DNA from: JBEAOO01 sp041164825
GTDB taxonomy: Bacteria > Pseudomonadota > Gammaproteobacteria > Burkholderiales > Burkholderiaceae_C
Direction of reading: 5' to 3'
DNA length: 29,314 nucleotides
Assembly (NCBI GenBank): GCA_041164825.1
Contig: JBEAOO010000283.1
Span: 1-29,314, forward strand
Below the pieces are notes generated by a model, which worked only from the letters and a program-made list of their open reading frames with translations, made no database searches and was not told the DNA's origin. Positions 17,862 to 27,403 of this stretch are shown one piece after another. The translations under genes and the position numbers were made by a program. The first letter of the stretch is position 1; each line of letters opens with the position of its first letter.

Positions 17862-18902
17862 TCACGCGAGACACTGTTCCAGTCCTTGCAAAAAGATGTC
17901 GCTCGGCAGATCGAGTCCGATGAACACCATCTTGCTGGTTTTCTTCTCGCCCGCAGCCCATTTGGGGCCCAGGTCGCTGCCCATCAATTGGTGCACGCCC
18001 TGGAAGATCACCTTCTTGTCGGTGCCCTTCATGTAGAGCACGCCCTTGTAGCGCAGCATCTTGGGGCCATACACCTGCACGATGGCGCCCAGGAAGTCTT
18101 CGAGCTTGGCGGGGTTGAAGGGCTTGTCCGAGCGGAACACGAACGATTTGACGTCGTCGTCATGGCGGTGGTGGTGCGGGTGGTCGCAGTGTTCACCGTG
18201 CGCGTGATCGTGGTGGTCATGGTCGTGGTGATCATGGCCGCCGGCGTCGTTCAAAAATTCCGGGTCGATGTCGAGCTTGGCGTTGAGGTTGAAGCCCTTG
18301 AGGTCAAACACCTGCGACAGCGGCACCTCGCCGAAGTGCACGCGGTGTTGCGGCGCACGCGGGTTCATGTGCTTGATGCGGTGCGACAAGGCGTCGACGG
18401 CCGCGGGTTCCACCAAATCAGTCTTGCTGATGAAGATCTGGTCGGCAAAACCCACTTGGCGGCGGGCTTCTTGGCGGGTGTCGAGCTGGGCGTCGCCGTG
18501 TTTGGCGTCGACCAGGGTCAGGATCGAGTCGAGCAGGTAGGTCTCGGCGATCTCGTCGTCCATGAAGAAGGTTTGCGCCACCGGGCCCGGGTCGGCCAGG
18601 CCGGTGGTCTCGATCACCACACGGTCGAAGTTCAGCTCGCCTTTGCGCCGCTTGGCCGCCAGCAGCGTCAGCGTGGAGCGCAGGTCTTCGCGGATGGAGC
18701 AGCACACGCAGCCGTTGTTCAGCTGGATGATTTGCTCGCCGCTTTCTTGCACGAGGATCTCGTTGTCGATGTTTTCATCGCCAAACTCGTTTTCGATCAC
18801 GGCGATCTTTTGGCCGTGGGCTTCGGTCAGCACGCGCTTGAGCAGCGTGGTTTTGCCGCTGCCGAGAAAACCGGTGAGGATGGTGGCGGGGATCAGGCTC
18901 AT
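17862..18902 (-). CDS. COG0523 (CobW/G3E) GTPase, His-rich metal chaperone-like
   Basis: This 346-residue protein starts at the ATG at 18902-18900, where homologues begin; an earlier ATG at 18968 is unlikely. Walker A is GFLGSGKT (11-18). The metal-binding CxCC is in NNGCVCCSI (Cys65, Cys67, Cys68), with ENEFGD at 37-42 and the base-specificity motif SKTD at 159-162. Residues 223-247 hold 14 histidines (GHDHHDHDHHDHAHGEHCDH...), a metal-binding spacer. The C-terminal domain begins near 250. Family members insert or traffic zinc or cobalt using GTP. A perfect TTGACA lies at 19047-19042 on the minus strand, but no good -10 pairs with it, and no Zur box is visible. The precise client metalloprotein is unknown. 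Confidence 0.92.
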   Translation of the reverse strand: MSLIPATILTGFLGSGKTTLLKRVLTEAHGQKIAVIENEFGDENIDNEILVQESGEQIIQLNNGCVCCSIREDLRSTLTLLAAKRRKGELNFDRVVIETTGLADPGPVAQTFFMDDEIAETYLLDSILTLVDAKHGDAQLDTRQEARRQVGFADQIFISKTDLVEPAAVDALSHRIKHMNPRAPQHRVHFGEVPLSQVFDLKGFNLNAKLDIDPEFLNDAGGHDHHDHDHHDHAHGEHCDHPHHHRHDDDVKSFVFRSDKPFNPAKLEDFLGAIVQVYGPKMLRYKGVLYMKGTDKKVIFQGVHQLMGSDLGPKWAAGEKKTSKMVFIGLDLPSDIFLQGLEQCLA

Positions 18903-18976
18903 GGTGGGGCCGCTCGGGGCGTCCGAAAAAAAGTGGAGGCGTTGCTCGGGGCAATCGCGGAACATCAAAGCAACGC

Positions 18977-19000
18977 GGGCCGCTCAGTTGGGGGCGGCCC
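18977..19000. repeat. Hairpin in the cobW-like leader
   Basis: GGGCCGC (18977-18983) and GCGGCCC (18994-19000) form a 7-bp perfect stem around a 10-base loop, about 75 bases upstream of the cobW-like start. No T-run follows on either strand, so it is not an obvious terminator. A leader role is possible but unsupported. Confidence 0.3.
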
Positions 19001-19161
19001 GAGGCAGAACAAGACAATCTCAGCAACCAGTGTACCGAGCGTGTCAAGGCCCAGTGGCGAGCGGGGTGGCGCGGCTGGACGTGCGCGCCTTGCGGCAGGC
19101 CAGAGCGGGTCCGGCATCACCCTGGGGTATCCTGTGACCCAAATCACTTCTCGCGCGAGCG

Positions 19162-20052
19162 ATGTCTGACCCTCACCCTGGTCGCCCGCAACGTGCGCAT
19201 GGCGGCAAACCGATGGACAAGCGCAGCCTCTTTGAGCGGCTGGTCGAGTTCTTGTCGCCGGGGCCCGATTCGCGGGCCGAACTCATCGAAGCCTTGGCCG
19301 ACGCGGAGCAGCGCGAGCTGATTGAGCCGCAGTCGCGCATGATGCTCGAAGGCGTGCTGCGCATGGCCGACCTCACGGCCGGCGACGTGATGGTGGCCGC
19401 GCCCCACATGGACCTGCTCGACATCGACGCGCCCTACGACGAGCTGCTGCACGGCGTGATCGACACCGGTCACTCCCGCTTCCCGGTGTTTGAGGGCCAG
19501 CGCGAAAACATCATTGGCACCTTGATGGCCAAGGATTTGCTCAAGCTGCAACGCTCGCCCGACCTCAATTTGCGCACGCTGTTGCGGCCCGCTGTGTTTG
19601 TGCCCGAGTCCAAGGGCCTGAACGAGTTGCTGCGCGATTTCCGCTCCAACCGCAACCACCTGGCGATCGTGATCGACGAGTTTGGCGGCACCGCCGGGCT
19701 GATCACGATTGAGGACGTGCTGGAAGAAATCGTCGGCGAAATTGAAGATGAGTTTGACGACAAGGCCGGCCAGAGCAGCGTCTACACGCTGGCCGATGGC
19801 AGCTTCCGCGTGGCGGGGGATTCGTCCATTGCCGAGGTGAACGGCTCTTTCTCGGCCGATTTGCCCACCGACACGTTCGAGACCATCGGCGGTTTGGTGG
19901 CCCAAGAGCTGGGCCGCGTGCCGCGCCGCGGCGAGGCGGTGGCCGTGGGTGGGCTGCTGTTCACGGTGATGCTGGCACGCGGCGGTGCGGTGCGCTGGTT
20001 CAAAGTCACGCGTCAACCGGCTGAGCCGCTGCTGGACGGCGGCAGCGTGTGA
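19162..20052 (+). CDS. corC: CorC/HlyC-family CBS-domain protein
   Basis: This 296-residue protein shows the CorC layout: a soluble N-terminal extension, two CBS domains (about 75-130 with MVAAPHMDLLDIDAPYDELL, and about 135-195 with FVPESKGLNELLRDFRSN), the conserved HLAIVIDEFGGTAGLITIED with the acidic nucleotide-binding region, and the CorC_HlyC transporter-associated domain (about 210-290, DGSFRVAGDSSIAEVN). There is no membrane-spanning DUF21 part, so this is the YbeX/CorC class, cytoplasmic, linked to Mg/Co efflux and ribosome maintenance. The stop overlaps the lnt GTG by four bases (GTGA at 20049-20052), so the two are translationally coupled, as in many proteobacteria. Confidence 0.93.
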   Translation: MSDPHPGRPQRAHGGKPMDKRSLFERLVEFLSPGPDSRAELIEALADAEQRELIEPQSRMMLEGVLRMADLTAGDVMVAAPHMDLLDIDAPYDELLHGVIDTGHSRFPVFEGQRENIIGTLMAKDLLKLQRSPDLNLRTLLRPAVFVPESKGLNELLRDFRSNRNHLAIVIDEFGGTAGLITIEDVLEEIVGEIEDEFDDKAGQSSVYTLADGSFRVAGDSSIAEVNGSFSADLPTDTFETIGGLVAQELGRVPRRGEAVAVGGLLFTVMLARGGAVRWFKVTRQPAEPLLDGGSV

Positions 20053-21608
20053 GTGCGCTCGCGCGGCTGAACGCCGCACTGCAGCGCTCGCCGGGGCTGG
20101 CGATGTGGGCGGCGCTGGTGTTGGGCGCGCTGCACAGCCTGCCGATGGCGTTTTCGGCGCTCTGGCCGCTGCAACTGCTGGCGCTGGCCGGCGCCGTTCA
20201 CCTGCTGCACCACGCCACGCCACGCGCTGCCTTCGCGCAGGGCTGGGCCTTCGGGCTCGGCTGGCTCACGGCCGCGGTGTGGTGGTTGTTCATCAGCATG
20301 CACCGCTACGGTGGCTTGCCGGCCTGGTTGGCGGCGCTGGCGGTGTTGGCGCTCTGTGGGGTGTTGTCGCTGTACCTGGGGGGGGCGTTTTTCACCTTTG
20401 CCCGACGCCAACGCCGGCAGGCCGGGCGCGATGCGCTGCTGTTTGCCGCGCTGTGGTTGTTGGCCGAATGGGCGCGGGCCTGGCTGTTCACCGGTTTCCC
20501 GTGGGCGGCCAGCGGTTATGCGCATGTCGATTCGCCGTTGGCGGTGTTGGCGCCCTGGGTGGGCGTGTATGGCATGGGCGCGGTGGCGGCGGCGCTGGCG
20601 GCGTGGCTGGCCTTGTCGGCGCAGCGCTTGGCGATCACCGTGGGCGCGGCCCTGGTGTTGGGCGCGATGGCTTGGTTCGGCCCGGCGCAGTTTGCCCAGC
20701 CCACGGGCGCTTTGAGCGTGTCGCTGCTGCAGGGCAATGTGCCGCAGGACGAAAAATTCTCGATGGATCACCTGGCCAGCAACCTGGCCTGGACGGTCGA
20801 TCAGTTGGTGACTGCCCCCGGTGACTTGGTGGTGGCGCCCGAGACCGTGATTCCGCTGCTGCCCGAGCAACTGGATCCCGCCGATTGGCAGCCGCTGGTC
20901 AAGCACTTCCAGCGCGGCCCGCAGGCGCTGCTGCTGGGCATGCCGCTGGGCGATTCGCAGGTGGGCTACACCAACTCGGTGGTGGGTTTGTCGGCCAACA
21001 CGCGTGCCGCGCCCGAGGGCCGCTACCGCTACGACAAGCACCACCTCGTGCCGTTCGGCGAGTTCATCCCGACCGGCTTTCGCTGGTTCACGCAGCTGAT
21101 GAACATCCCGCTCGGCGACTTCAACCGCGGCCCGCAGGGCGCGCCCACCTTTGACTTCCGCGGCGAGCGCCTGGCGCCCAACATCTGCTACGAAGACCTG
21201 TACGGCGAAGAGCTCGCCACCGGCTTCACCGATGCGGCCACCGCGCCCACCGTGCTGGTGAACGTGAGCAACATCGGTTGGTTTGGCGAGACCATTGCCG
21301 TGCCGCAGCACCTGGCGATCTCGCGCCTGCGCACGCTGGAATTGCAGCGCCCCATGCTGCGCGCCACCAACACCGGCGCCACGGCCATCATCGATGCCTC
21401 GGGCCGTGTGACCCACGCGCTGGCGCCGCACACCCAGGGCGTGCTGCAGGGCGAGGTGACGGGGCGCCGTGGACTCACACCGTATGCCCGCTGGGCCGGG
21501 CGCTGGGGCCTGTGGCCGCTGCTGGGCTGGGCGCTGGCGTTGATCGGCGGGCTGGGCCTGGGCGCAGAGCGCGCGCGGGCCTTTGGCCGGCCGGGCGCGC
21601 GTCGCTGA
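20049..21608 (+). CDS. lnt: Apolipoprotein N-acyltransferase
   Basis: This 519-residue inner membrane protein starts at the GTG overlapping the corC stop. About seven hydrophobic segments fill residues 1-215 (for example LAVLALCGVLSLYLGGAFFT). The periplasmic carbon-nitrogen hydrolase domain spans about 225-485. The Lnt catalytic triad is recognisable as Glu265 (VVAPETVIPLL), Lys330 (YDKHHLVPFGEFIP) and Cys380 (NICYEDLYG). A final membrane segment lies near 490-515. It transfers the third acyl chain from phospholipid onto the N-terminal Cys of lipoproteins. Length and motif order are normal for the family. Its 3' end is followed by a 113-base gap containing the glyQ promoter. Confidence 0.95.
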   Translation: MSALARLNAALQRSPGLAMWAALVLGALHSLPMAFSALWPLQLLALAGAVHLLHHATPRAAFAQGWAFGLGWLTAAVWWLFISMHRYGGLPAWLAALAVLALCGVLSLYLGGAFFTFARRQRRQAGRDALLFAALWLLAEWARAWLFTGFPWAASGYAHVDSPLAVLAPWVGVYGMGAVAAALAAWLALSAQRLAITVGAALVLGAMAWFGPAQFAQPTGALSVSLLQGNVPQDEKFSMDHLASNLAWTVDQLVTAPGDLVVAPETVIPLLPEQLDPADWQPLVKHFQRGPQALLLGMPLGDSQVGYTNSVVGLSANTRAAPEGRYRYDKHHLVPFGEFIPTGFRWFTQLMNIPLGDFNRGPQGAPTFDFRGERLAPNICYEDLYGEELATGFTDAATAPTVLVNVSNIGWFGETIAVPQHLAISRLRTLELQRPMLRATNTGATAIIDASGRVTHALAPHTQGVLQGEVTGRRGLTPYARWAGRWGLWPLLGWALALIGGLGLGAERARAFGRPGARR

Positions 21609-21634
21609 TCGGCGTGTCCGCCGTGCCGATGGCG

Positions 21635-21661
21635 CTGACGGCGGGCGCGCACCCCTAAAAT
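21635..21661 (+). promoter_or_regulatory. Probable glyQ promoter
   Basis: A -10-like TAAAAT (21656-21661, 5 of 6 to consensus) follows a -35-like CTGACG (21635-21640) at 15 bases. Transcription would start near 21668, giving a leader of about 54 bases before the glyQ ATG at 21722. The spacing is shorter than optimal. Confidence 0.5.
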
Positions 21662-21721
21662 CAGATGCTTGCCTCGGGCACCGTGCCCGCAGGCCCTCCT
21701 TCCCACCGGAACCCACACACC

Positions 21722-22678
<957 letters not shown>

Positions 22679-22680
22679 CC

Positions 22681-24879
22681 ATGACCACGCAAAACCTGTT
22701 GGTGGAACTGTTTGTCGAAGAGCTGCCGCCCAAGGTGCTCAAAAAGCTGGGCGAGGCCTTTGCCGGCACGCTGGCCGCCAGCCTGCAAGCCAGTGGCTTG
22801 GCCGCGGCCGATGCGGTGGTGACGCCGTTCGCCTCGCCGCGCCGTTTGGCCGTGCACGTCACCGGCGTGGCCACGAAGGCTGCCGACAGGGCCGTGCAGC
22901 ACAAGCTGATGCCCGTGGCCGTCGCGCTCACTGCGGATGGCCAGGCCACCCCGGCGCTGCTGAAGAAGCTGGCTGCCGTGGGCGCCGATGCCTCGGTGCT
23001 GTCGCAGCTCAAGCGCCTGCCCGATGGCAAGGCCGAGGCGCTGTTCCTCGACGCGCTGGTGCCCGGTGTGGCGCTGGCCGATGGCCTGCAAAAAGCCCTC
23101 GACGAGGCGCTGGCCAAGCTGCCGATCCCGAAGGTGATGACCTATCAACTGGCCGATGGCTGGGACAGCGTCAACTTCGTGCGCCCGGCGCACGGCCTGG
23201 TGGCGCTGCATGGCGCCGAGGTGGTGCCGCTGCAGACCCTGGGCTTGAGCTCGGGCCGCAGCACCGGCGGCCACCGCTTTGAAGCGCCGCACGCCACGGT
23301 GACGCTGCGCGATGCCGACAGCTACGCCGAGCAATTGCTGCAAGACGGCGCCGTGATCGCCAGCTTCGACGCCCGCCGCGCCGAGATCGTGCGCCAGCTC
23401 GCCGCCGCTGCCGCCAAAGAAGGCCTGACGCCGATCGACGACGAGGCGCTGCTGGACGAGGTGACCGCCCTGGTGGAGCGCCCGAACGTGCTGACCTGCC
23501 AGTTCGAGAAAGAGTATTTGGACGTGCCGCAGGAGTGCCTCATCTTGACGATGAAGGCCAACCAGAAGTACTTCCCGCTGCTCGACAGCCACGGCAAATT
23601 GACGAACAAGTTCCTGCTCGTCAGCAACATCACGCCCGACGACCCGAGCGCGGTGATCGGCGGCAACGAGCGCGTGGTGCGCCCGCGTTTGGCCGATGCC
23701 AAGTTCTTCTTTGAGCAAGACCGCAAGAAGACGCTCGAATCGCGCGTGCCGGGCCTGGCCAAGGTGGTTTACCACGGCAAGTTGGGCACCCAGGGCGAGC
23801 GCGCCGAGCGCGTGCGCGCCATCGGCCACGCCATCGTCAACCAGCTGAGCATGGCCACGCTGCCGTTCACGGTGGAAGCCGACGACCACTTCAAGGTGCT
23901 CGACAGCAAGGTGCAACAGGCCGCGCTGCTGGCCAAGACCGACCTGCTGACCGACATGGTGGGCGAGTTCCCCGAGCTGCAGGGCATCATGGGCGGCTAT
24001 TACGCCCGGGCCGAAGGCCTGCGCGACGGCGTGGCCATCGCCATCGAAGACCACTACAAGCCGCGTTTTGCCGGCGACAGCCTGCCGCGCAACCACAGCG
24101 GCACGGTGGTGGCCCTGGCCGACAAGCTCGAAACCCTGGTCGGGATGTTTGTGATTGGGAATCAGCCAACTGGCGACAAGGATCCGTTTGCCTTGCGGCG
24201 CCATGCACTTGGGGTGATGCGCATCCTTATCGAGAAAAACCTCGCTTTGGAACTGCCATCGCTATTGCGCGTTGCTCAGCGCGCATTCCGTTCGTGGTTC
24301 GCTGAAGCTTCCATCTCCAATAGTGCGTTCGCCGGGTACTTAACGGTGATTGACTCAAACCAGCCTGCATTGCAAGTTCAGGCGTTCGTATTCGACCGTC
24401 TATCGGGGTACTTGCGTGAGCAGGGCTATAGCGCTCAAGAGGTTGATGCGGTGCTTTCGCTGCACCCGGAGCGCCTGGGTGATGTGCCGCGTCGCCTGGA
24501 GGCCGTGCGCGCTTTTGCCGCCTTGCCCGAGGCCGCTTCGCTGGCCGCGGCCAACAAGCGCGTGGGCAACATCCTCAAGAAGATCGAGGGCGAGCTGCCT
24601 ACCGTGGTGAAGGCCGAGCTGCTGGTGGAGCCCGCGGAGAAGGCCTTGGCCGAGGCGCTGGCCGCCGTGCAGCCGCAGGCCGACGCGCTGTTTGCGCAGC
24701 ACGATTACGCCGGCTCGCTGCAGGCGCTGGCCGTGTTGAAGGCGCCCGTGGATGCCTTCTTTGACGGCGTGATGGTGAACGCTGACGACGCCGCGCTGCG
24801 CGCCAACCGCCAGGCCTTGCTGGGCGGTTTGCACGGCGCGATGAACCGCGTGGCTGACTTGTCGCGCCTGGCCAGCTGA
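22681..24879 (+). CDS. glyS: Glycyl-tRNA synthetase beta subunit
   Basis: This 732-residue protein opens with LLVELFVEELPPKVLKKLGEAF and continues with the family elements AKFFFEQDRKKTLESRV, HGKLGTQGERAERV, MVGEFPELQGIMGGYYA and KDPFALRRHALGVMRILIEK. It ends in a DALR-like helical anticodon-binding region (VMVNADDAALRANRQALLGGL). It provides tRNA recognition for GlyQ. The reading frame is intact and of normal length. The stretch from about 24141 to 24465 has much lower GC and atypical codons compared with the rest (see the separate entry), which suggests recombination within the gene while keeping function. Confidence 0.97.
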   Translation: MTTQNLLVELFVEELPPKVLKKLGEAFAGTLAASLQASGLAAADAVVTPFASPRRLAVHVTGVATKAADRAVQHKLMPVAVALTADGQATPALLKKLAAVGADASVLSQLKRLPDGKAEALFLDALVPGVALADGLQKALDEALAKLPIPKVMTYQLADGWDSVNFVRPAHGLVALHGAEVVPLQTLGLSSGRSTGGHRFEAPHATVTLRDADSYAEQLLQDGAVIASFDARRAEIVRQLAAAAAKEGLTPIDDEALLDEVTALVERPNVLTCQFEKEYLDVPQECLILTMKANQKYFPLLDSHGKLTNKFLLVSNITPDDPSAVIGGNERVVRPRLADAKFFFEQDRKKTLESRVPGLAKVVYHGKLGTQGERAERVRAIGHAIVNQLSMATLPFTVEADDHFKVLDSKVQQAALLAKTDLLTDMVGEFPELQGIMGGYYARAEGLRDGVAIAIEDHYKPRFAGDSLPRNHSGTVVALADKLETLVGMFVIGNQPTGDKDPFALRRHALGVMRILIEKNLALELPSLLRVAQRAFRSWFAEASISNSAFAGYLTVIDSNQPALQVQAFVFDRLSGYLREQGYSAQEVDAVLSLHPERLGDVPRRLEAVRAFAALPEAASLAAANKRVGNILKKIEGELPTVVKAELLVEPAEKALAEALAAVQPQADALFAQHDYAGSLQALAVLKAPVDAFFDGVMVNADDAALRANRQALLGGLHGAMNRVADLSRLAS
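24141..24465 (+). other. Low-GC, atypical-codon patch inside glyS
   Basis: Counting by hand, 24181-24420 is 131/240 G+C (about 55%), against 68-75% in 24001-24120 and 65% in 24541-24600. Third-position G/C is 49 of 80 codons in the patch, against 18/20, 18/20 and 19/20 in nearby 60-base blocks. Codons almost absent elsewhere appear, such as TTA (24341 region), CTA and TCA. The frame and family motifs continue through it. A recombination tract from a lower-GC relative is the simplest reading. Confidence 0.7.
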
Positions 24880-24922
24880 GCTGCACCGCCGCAGCGAGCA
24901 CCCCATGCGCAACGAGCACACC

Positions 24923-25522
24923 ATGAAGCTGGTCATCCTGGACCGCGACGGCACCCTCAACCTGCACCGCCAGGACTATGTGAAGGGCGTGGACGAGTGG
25001 GTGCCGGTGCAAGGCTCGCTCGAAGCCATTGCCCGGCTCAACCACGCCGGCTGGCACACGGTGATCGCCACCAACCAGTCGGGTCTGGGCCGCGGCGTGC
25101 TCGATATGGCCACGCTCAACGCCATTCACCTGCGCATGAACGCGGCGCTGGCCGAGTATGGCGGTCGCATTGACGCCGTGTTTTTCTGCCCGCACGGGCC
25201 CGACGATGGCTGCGATTGCCGCAAGCCGCTGCCGGGCTTGTTCATTCAGATTGGCGAGCGCTATGGCGTGGACCTGCGCCAGGTGCCGGCCGTGGGTGAC
25301 TCGCTGCGTGACCTGCAAGCTGGCGCCTCAGCGGGCTGCCCCACGCACCTGGTGCTGACCGGCCGCGGCTCGGAAGTCGACCAAGAAAAGCTCTGGGCTG
25401 AGTTGCCCGAAACCCGCGTGCACGCGGACTTCGCCTCGTTTGTGGACGACCTGCTGGAGCGCGAACACCGCGCCCGGGTCGACGCCGGGGCGCCCGATAC
25501 CGAATACCAGGAGCATCGCTGA
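24923..25522 (+). CDS. gmhB: D-glycero-beta-D-manno-heptose 1,7-bisphosphate 7-phosphatase
   Basis: The protein has 199 residues from the ATG at 24923, where the family starts (MKLVILDRDGTLN); an in-frame ATG at 24905 adds six residues. It is a HAD-superfamily phosphatase: nucleophile Asp7 and acid/base Asp9 in DRDGT, ATNQSGLGRG (motif 2), the zinc-binding loop CPHGPDDGCDCRKP, and VGDSLRDLQAG (motif 4). It removes the 7-phosphate in ADP-heptose synthesis for the LPS inner core. Its stop overlaps the plsC start by one base (TGATG). The specific GmhB assignment rests on the Cys/His loop and the gene context. The last 20 or so residues are non-conserved. Confidence 0.93.
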   Translation: MKLVILDRDGTLNLHRQDYVKGVDEWVPVQGSLEAIARLNHAGWHTVIATNQSGLGRGVLDMATLNAIHLRMNAALAEYGGRIDAVFFCPHGPDDGCDCRKPLPGLFIQIGERYGVDLRQVPAVGDSLRDLQAGASAGCPTHLVLTGRGSEVDQEKLWAELPETRVHADFASFVDDLLEREHRARVDAGAPDTEYQEHR

Positions 25523-26295
25523 TGGCGGCTGTGTTGGCGGCCGTTCGTTCGGCCATTTATGTGATCTACCTTGTGCTCACGGTGATGCCGTGGGCGCTGA
25601 TGTCGGTGGCGGCGTCGCTGTTTTTGCGCGGCACCCAGCTGTACTGGCTGACCACCTACTGGCTGCGCATTGCCATCGTCGGCGCGCGCTGGATCTGCGG
25701 CGTGCGCTACCGGGTGGTGGGGCAAGACAACTTGGACGCGGCCGACCGCCAAGGCGCGGCCATCATTTGCCCCAAGCACCAAAGCACCTGGGAAACCTTC
25801 GCGTTTCCGGTGCTGATGCCGCACCCGCTGAGCTATGTGTTCAAGCGCGAGTTGCTGCGCATCCCGTTTTTTGGCTGGGCCATTGGCCGGCTCGACATGA
25901 TCCACATCGACCGCACGCGCCGCACCGAGGCGTGGTCGAGGGTGCTGAGCCAGGGGCGGCAGTTCATGGCCCAGGGCAACTGGGTGATCATGTTCCCGGA
26001 AGGCACGCGCATCGCGCGCGGTGAGCAGGGCAAGTACCAAACCGGTGCCAGCCGCCTGGCCATCGATGCCGGCATGCCGCTGCTGCCGATTGCCGTCACC
26101 TCGGCGCGCTGCTGGCCGCGCAAAAGCTTCATCCTGCGCCCGGGCATCATCGACGTGTCGATCGGCCCGCTGATCCACCCCGACGGCCGCTCGCCGGCCG
26201 CGCTGATGGCCGAGGTCGAGGCTTGGATCGAGGCTGAGATGCGGCGCCTGGACCCCGAGGCCTACGTGGGCCGGGACGTGCCTGCGGCGGTCTGA
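25522..26295 (+). CDS. plsC: 1-acyl-sn-glycerol-3-phosphate acyltransferase
   Basis: This 257-residue inner-membrane protein has hydrophobic segments at about 8-34 and 45-60. It has the acyltransferase motifs KHQSTWETF (His86; an HX4E form with Glu91 rather than the usual HX4D), GRLDMIHIDR (substrate positioning) and FPEGTR (158-163). It makes phosphatidic acid from lysophosphatidic acid. The HX4E variant is common in one PlsC branch and in related lysophospholipid acyltransferases, so exact acceptor specificity is not certain. The start codon shares a base with the gmhB stop, indicating translational coupling. It is followed 36 bases later by the YgjP-like gene. Confidence 0.9.
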   Translation: MAAVLAAVRSAIYVIYLVLTVMPWALMSVAASLFLRGTQLYWLTTYWLRIAIVGARWICGVRYRVVGQDNLDAADRQGAAIICPKHQSTWETFAFPVLMPHPLSYVFKRELLRIPFFGWAIGRLDMIHIDRTRRTEAWSRVLSQGRQFMAQGNWVIMFPEGTRIARGEQGKYQTGASRLAIDAGMPLLPIAVTSARCWPRKSFILRPGIIDVSIGPLIHPDGRSPAALMAEVEAWIEAEMRRLDPEAYVGRDVPAAV

Positions 26296-26331
26296 ACGCG
26301 CGTCTGAACACGCCCCACCGAAACGCCTCCC

Positions 26332-27111
26332 GTGCTCACCGAATCGGCCGATCTGCTGCGCACGGCGGTCTCGCGCCACCCACAGGCCACGCGCGAGATC
26401 CAACTGCAGGACCACACCGTGGGCTACCTGCTGCGGCGCGCACGGCGGCGCAGCATTGGGTTCAGCGTCAGCGGCGATGGCCTGGTGGTGAGCGCGCCGG
26501 GCTGGGTCACGCTGCGCGACATCGAGGCCGCGCTGCGTGAGAAAGGCGCCTGGATTGTGCGCAAGCTCGGCGAACAGCAAGCGCGCCAGCAAAAGCAGGT
26601 GGCGGCGCAAGTTGAGTGGGCGGACGGGGCGCACATACCGTATCTGGCCCAGCCCCTGCGGTTGACGTTGGGTGAGCCGGGGCGGGGCCTCGCGCTGACG
26701 GCGCCGGGGGGCGACGGCGTGGCGGCGCTGCGCGTGGCGCTGCCGCTGGAGACCTCGGCCGATGCGCTGCGCGCGGTCGTCCAGCGCTGGCTGCAGCGCC
26801 AGGCGCGGGCCTTGTTTGTGGCGCGCTGCGCGCACTACGCGCCGCTCCTGGGGGTGTCGCCCACCCGCATTTCACTCAGCGCGGCACGCACCCGCTGGGG
26901 CAGCGCCAGCATCAGCGGCGCGCTGCGCTTCAACTGGCGGCTGATCCACCTCTCGCCCGAGCTGGTGGATTACGTGGTGGTGCACGAGCTTTCGCACCTG
27001 CGCGAGATGAACCACAGCCCGGCCTTTTGGGCCGTGGTAGCCAGCCAGGTGCCTAACCACCTGGCGCTGCGCCAGCAATTGCGCGCGGTCTTGCTGCCCG
27101 CGATGGATTGA
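26332..27111 (+). CDS. YgjP-like (DUF45) zinc metallopeptidase-family protein
   Basis: This 259-residue protein starts at the GTG at 26332; no clear Shine-Dalgarno is visible, and coupling to plsC is plausible. The N-terminal half has the family's short beta segment (HTVGYLLRRARRRSIGFSVS) and AALREKGAWIVRKL. The C-terminal half holds ARTRWGSASISGALRFNWRL and the metal site VVVHELSHLREMNHSPAFW, with His218, Glu219 and His222 (HExxH) and His228. This is the YgjP/WLM (gluzincin) signature. The fold resembles SprT-type proteases, and physiological substrates are unknown. It is the last gene of the corC-lnt-gly-gmhB-plsC group before a long non-coding stretch. Confidence 0.9.
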   Translation: MLTESADLLRTAVSRHPQATREIQLQDHTVGYLLRRARRRSIGFSVSGDGLVVSAPGWVTLRDIEAALREKGAWIVRKLGEQQARQQKQVAAQVEWADGAHIPYLAQPLRLTLGEPGRGLALTAPGGDGVAALRVALPLETSADALRAVVQRWLQRQARALFVARCAHYAPLLGVSPTRISLSAARTRWGSASISGALRFNWRLIHLSPELVDYVVVHELSHLREMNHSPAFWAVVASQVPNHLALRQQLRAVLLPAMD

Positions 27112-27293
27112 GCGTCTTTCGTTCATGCCCGTGCACACCGCCAAAAGGCGCCCGCTCGTCATTGCAAATGCGCGCCATGGCCCGCGCTGTGGCTGTGCTT
27201 TGCGCCTCGATCCGGCGCCTTTTGACGTGTTGCTCGGGTGCGCCCGATAAACGCTCAGCCTCTGAGGCGCTCAGAATCGCTGGCGCGAAACGC

Positions 27294-27307
27294 CGTCCCG
27301 GGGGACG
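27294..27307. repeat. Inverted repeat CGTCCC-GG-GGGACG
   Basis: A perfect 6-bp dyad with a 2-base centre lies in the intergenic region after the YgjP gene. A second short dyad (27258-27268) lies just before it. The role is unknown. Confidence 0.4.
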
Positions 27308-27346
27308 CTCCGCGGCTGGGGTCTTCCACAGCTCGTGACTTGTGGC

Positions 27347-27373
27347 CGCCCCGCGAACGCGGGGGGGCGTTTT
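27347..27373 (+). terminator. Probable intrinsic terminator downstream of the plsC-ygjP group
   Basis: CGCCCCGCG (27347-27355) pairs with CGCGGGG...CG (27358-27369), followed by TTTT (27370-27373). The right arm has three extra Gs, so the stem is imperfect. It would stop plus-strand transcripts about 235 bases after the YgjP stop. Confidence 0.5.
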
Positions 27374-27403
27374 GTGCCGATGGGGTGTTTGGGCTGCTTC
27401 TCT

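Noticed and set aside
18977..19000. Possible Zur box or metal riboswitch ahead of the cobW-like gene
   Set aside because: The only structure is a GC-rich hairpin; nothing resembles the AT-rich Zur palindrome, and no riboswitch consensus is seen.
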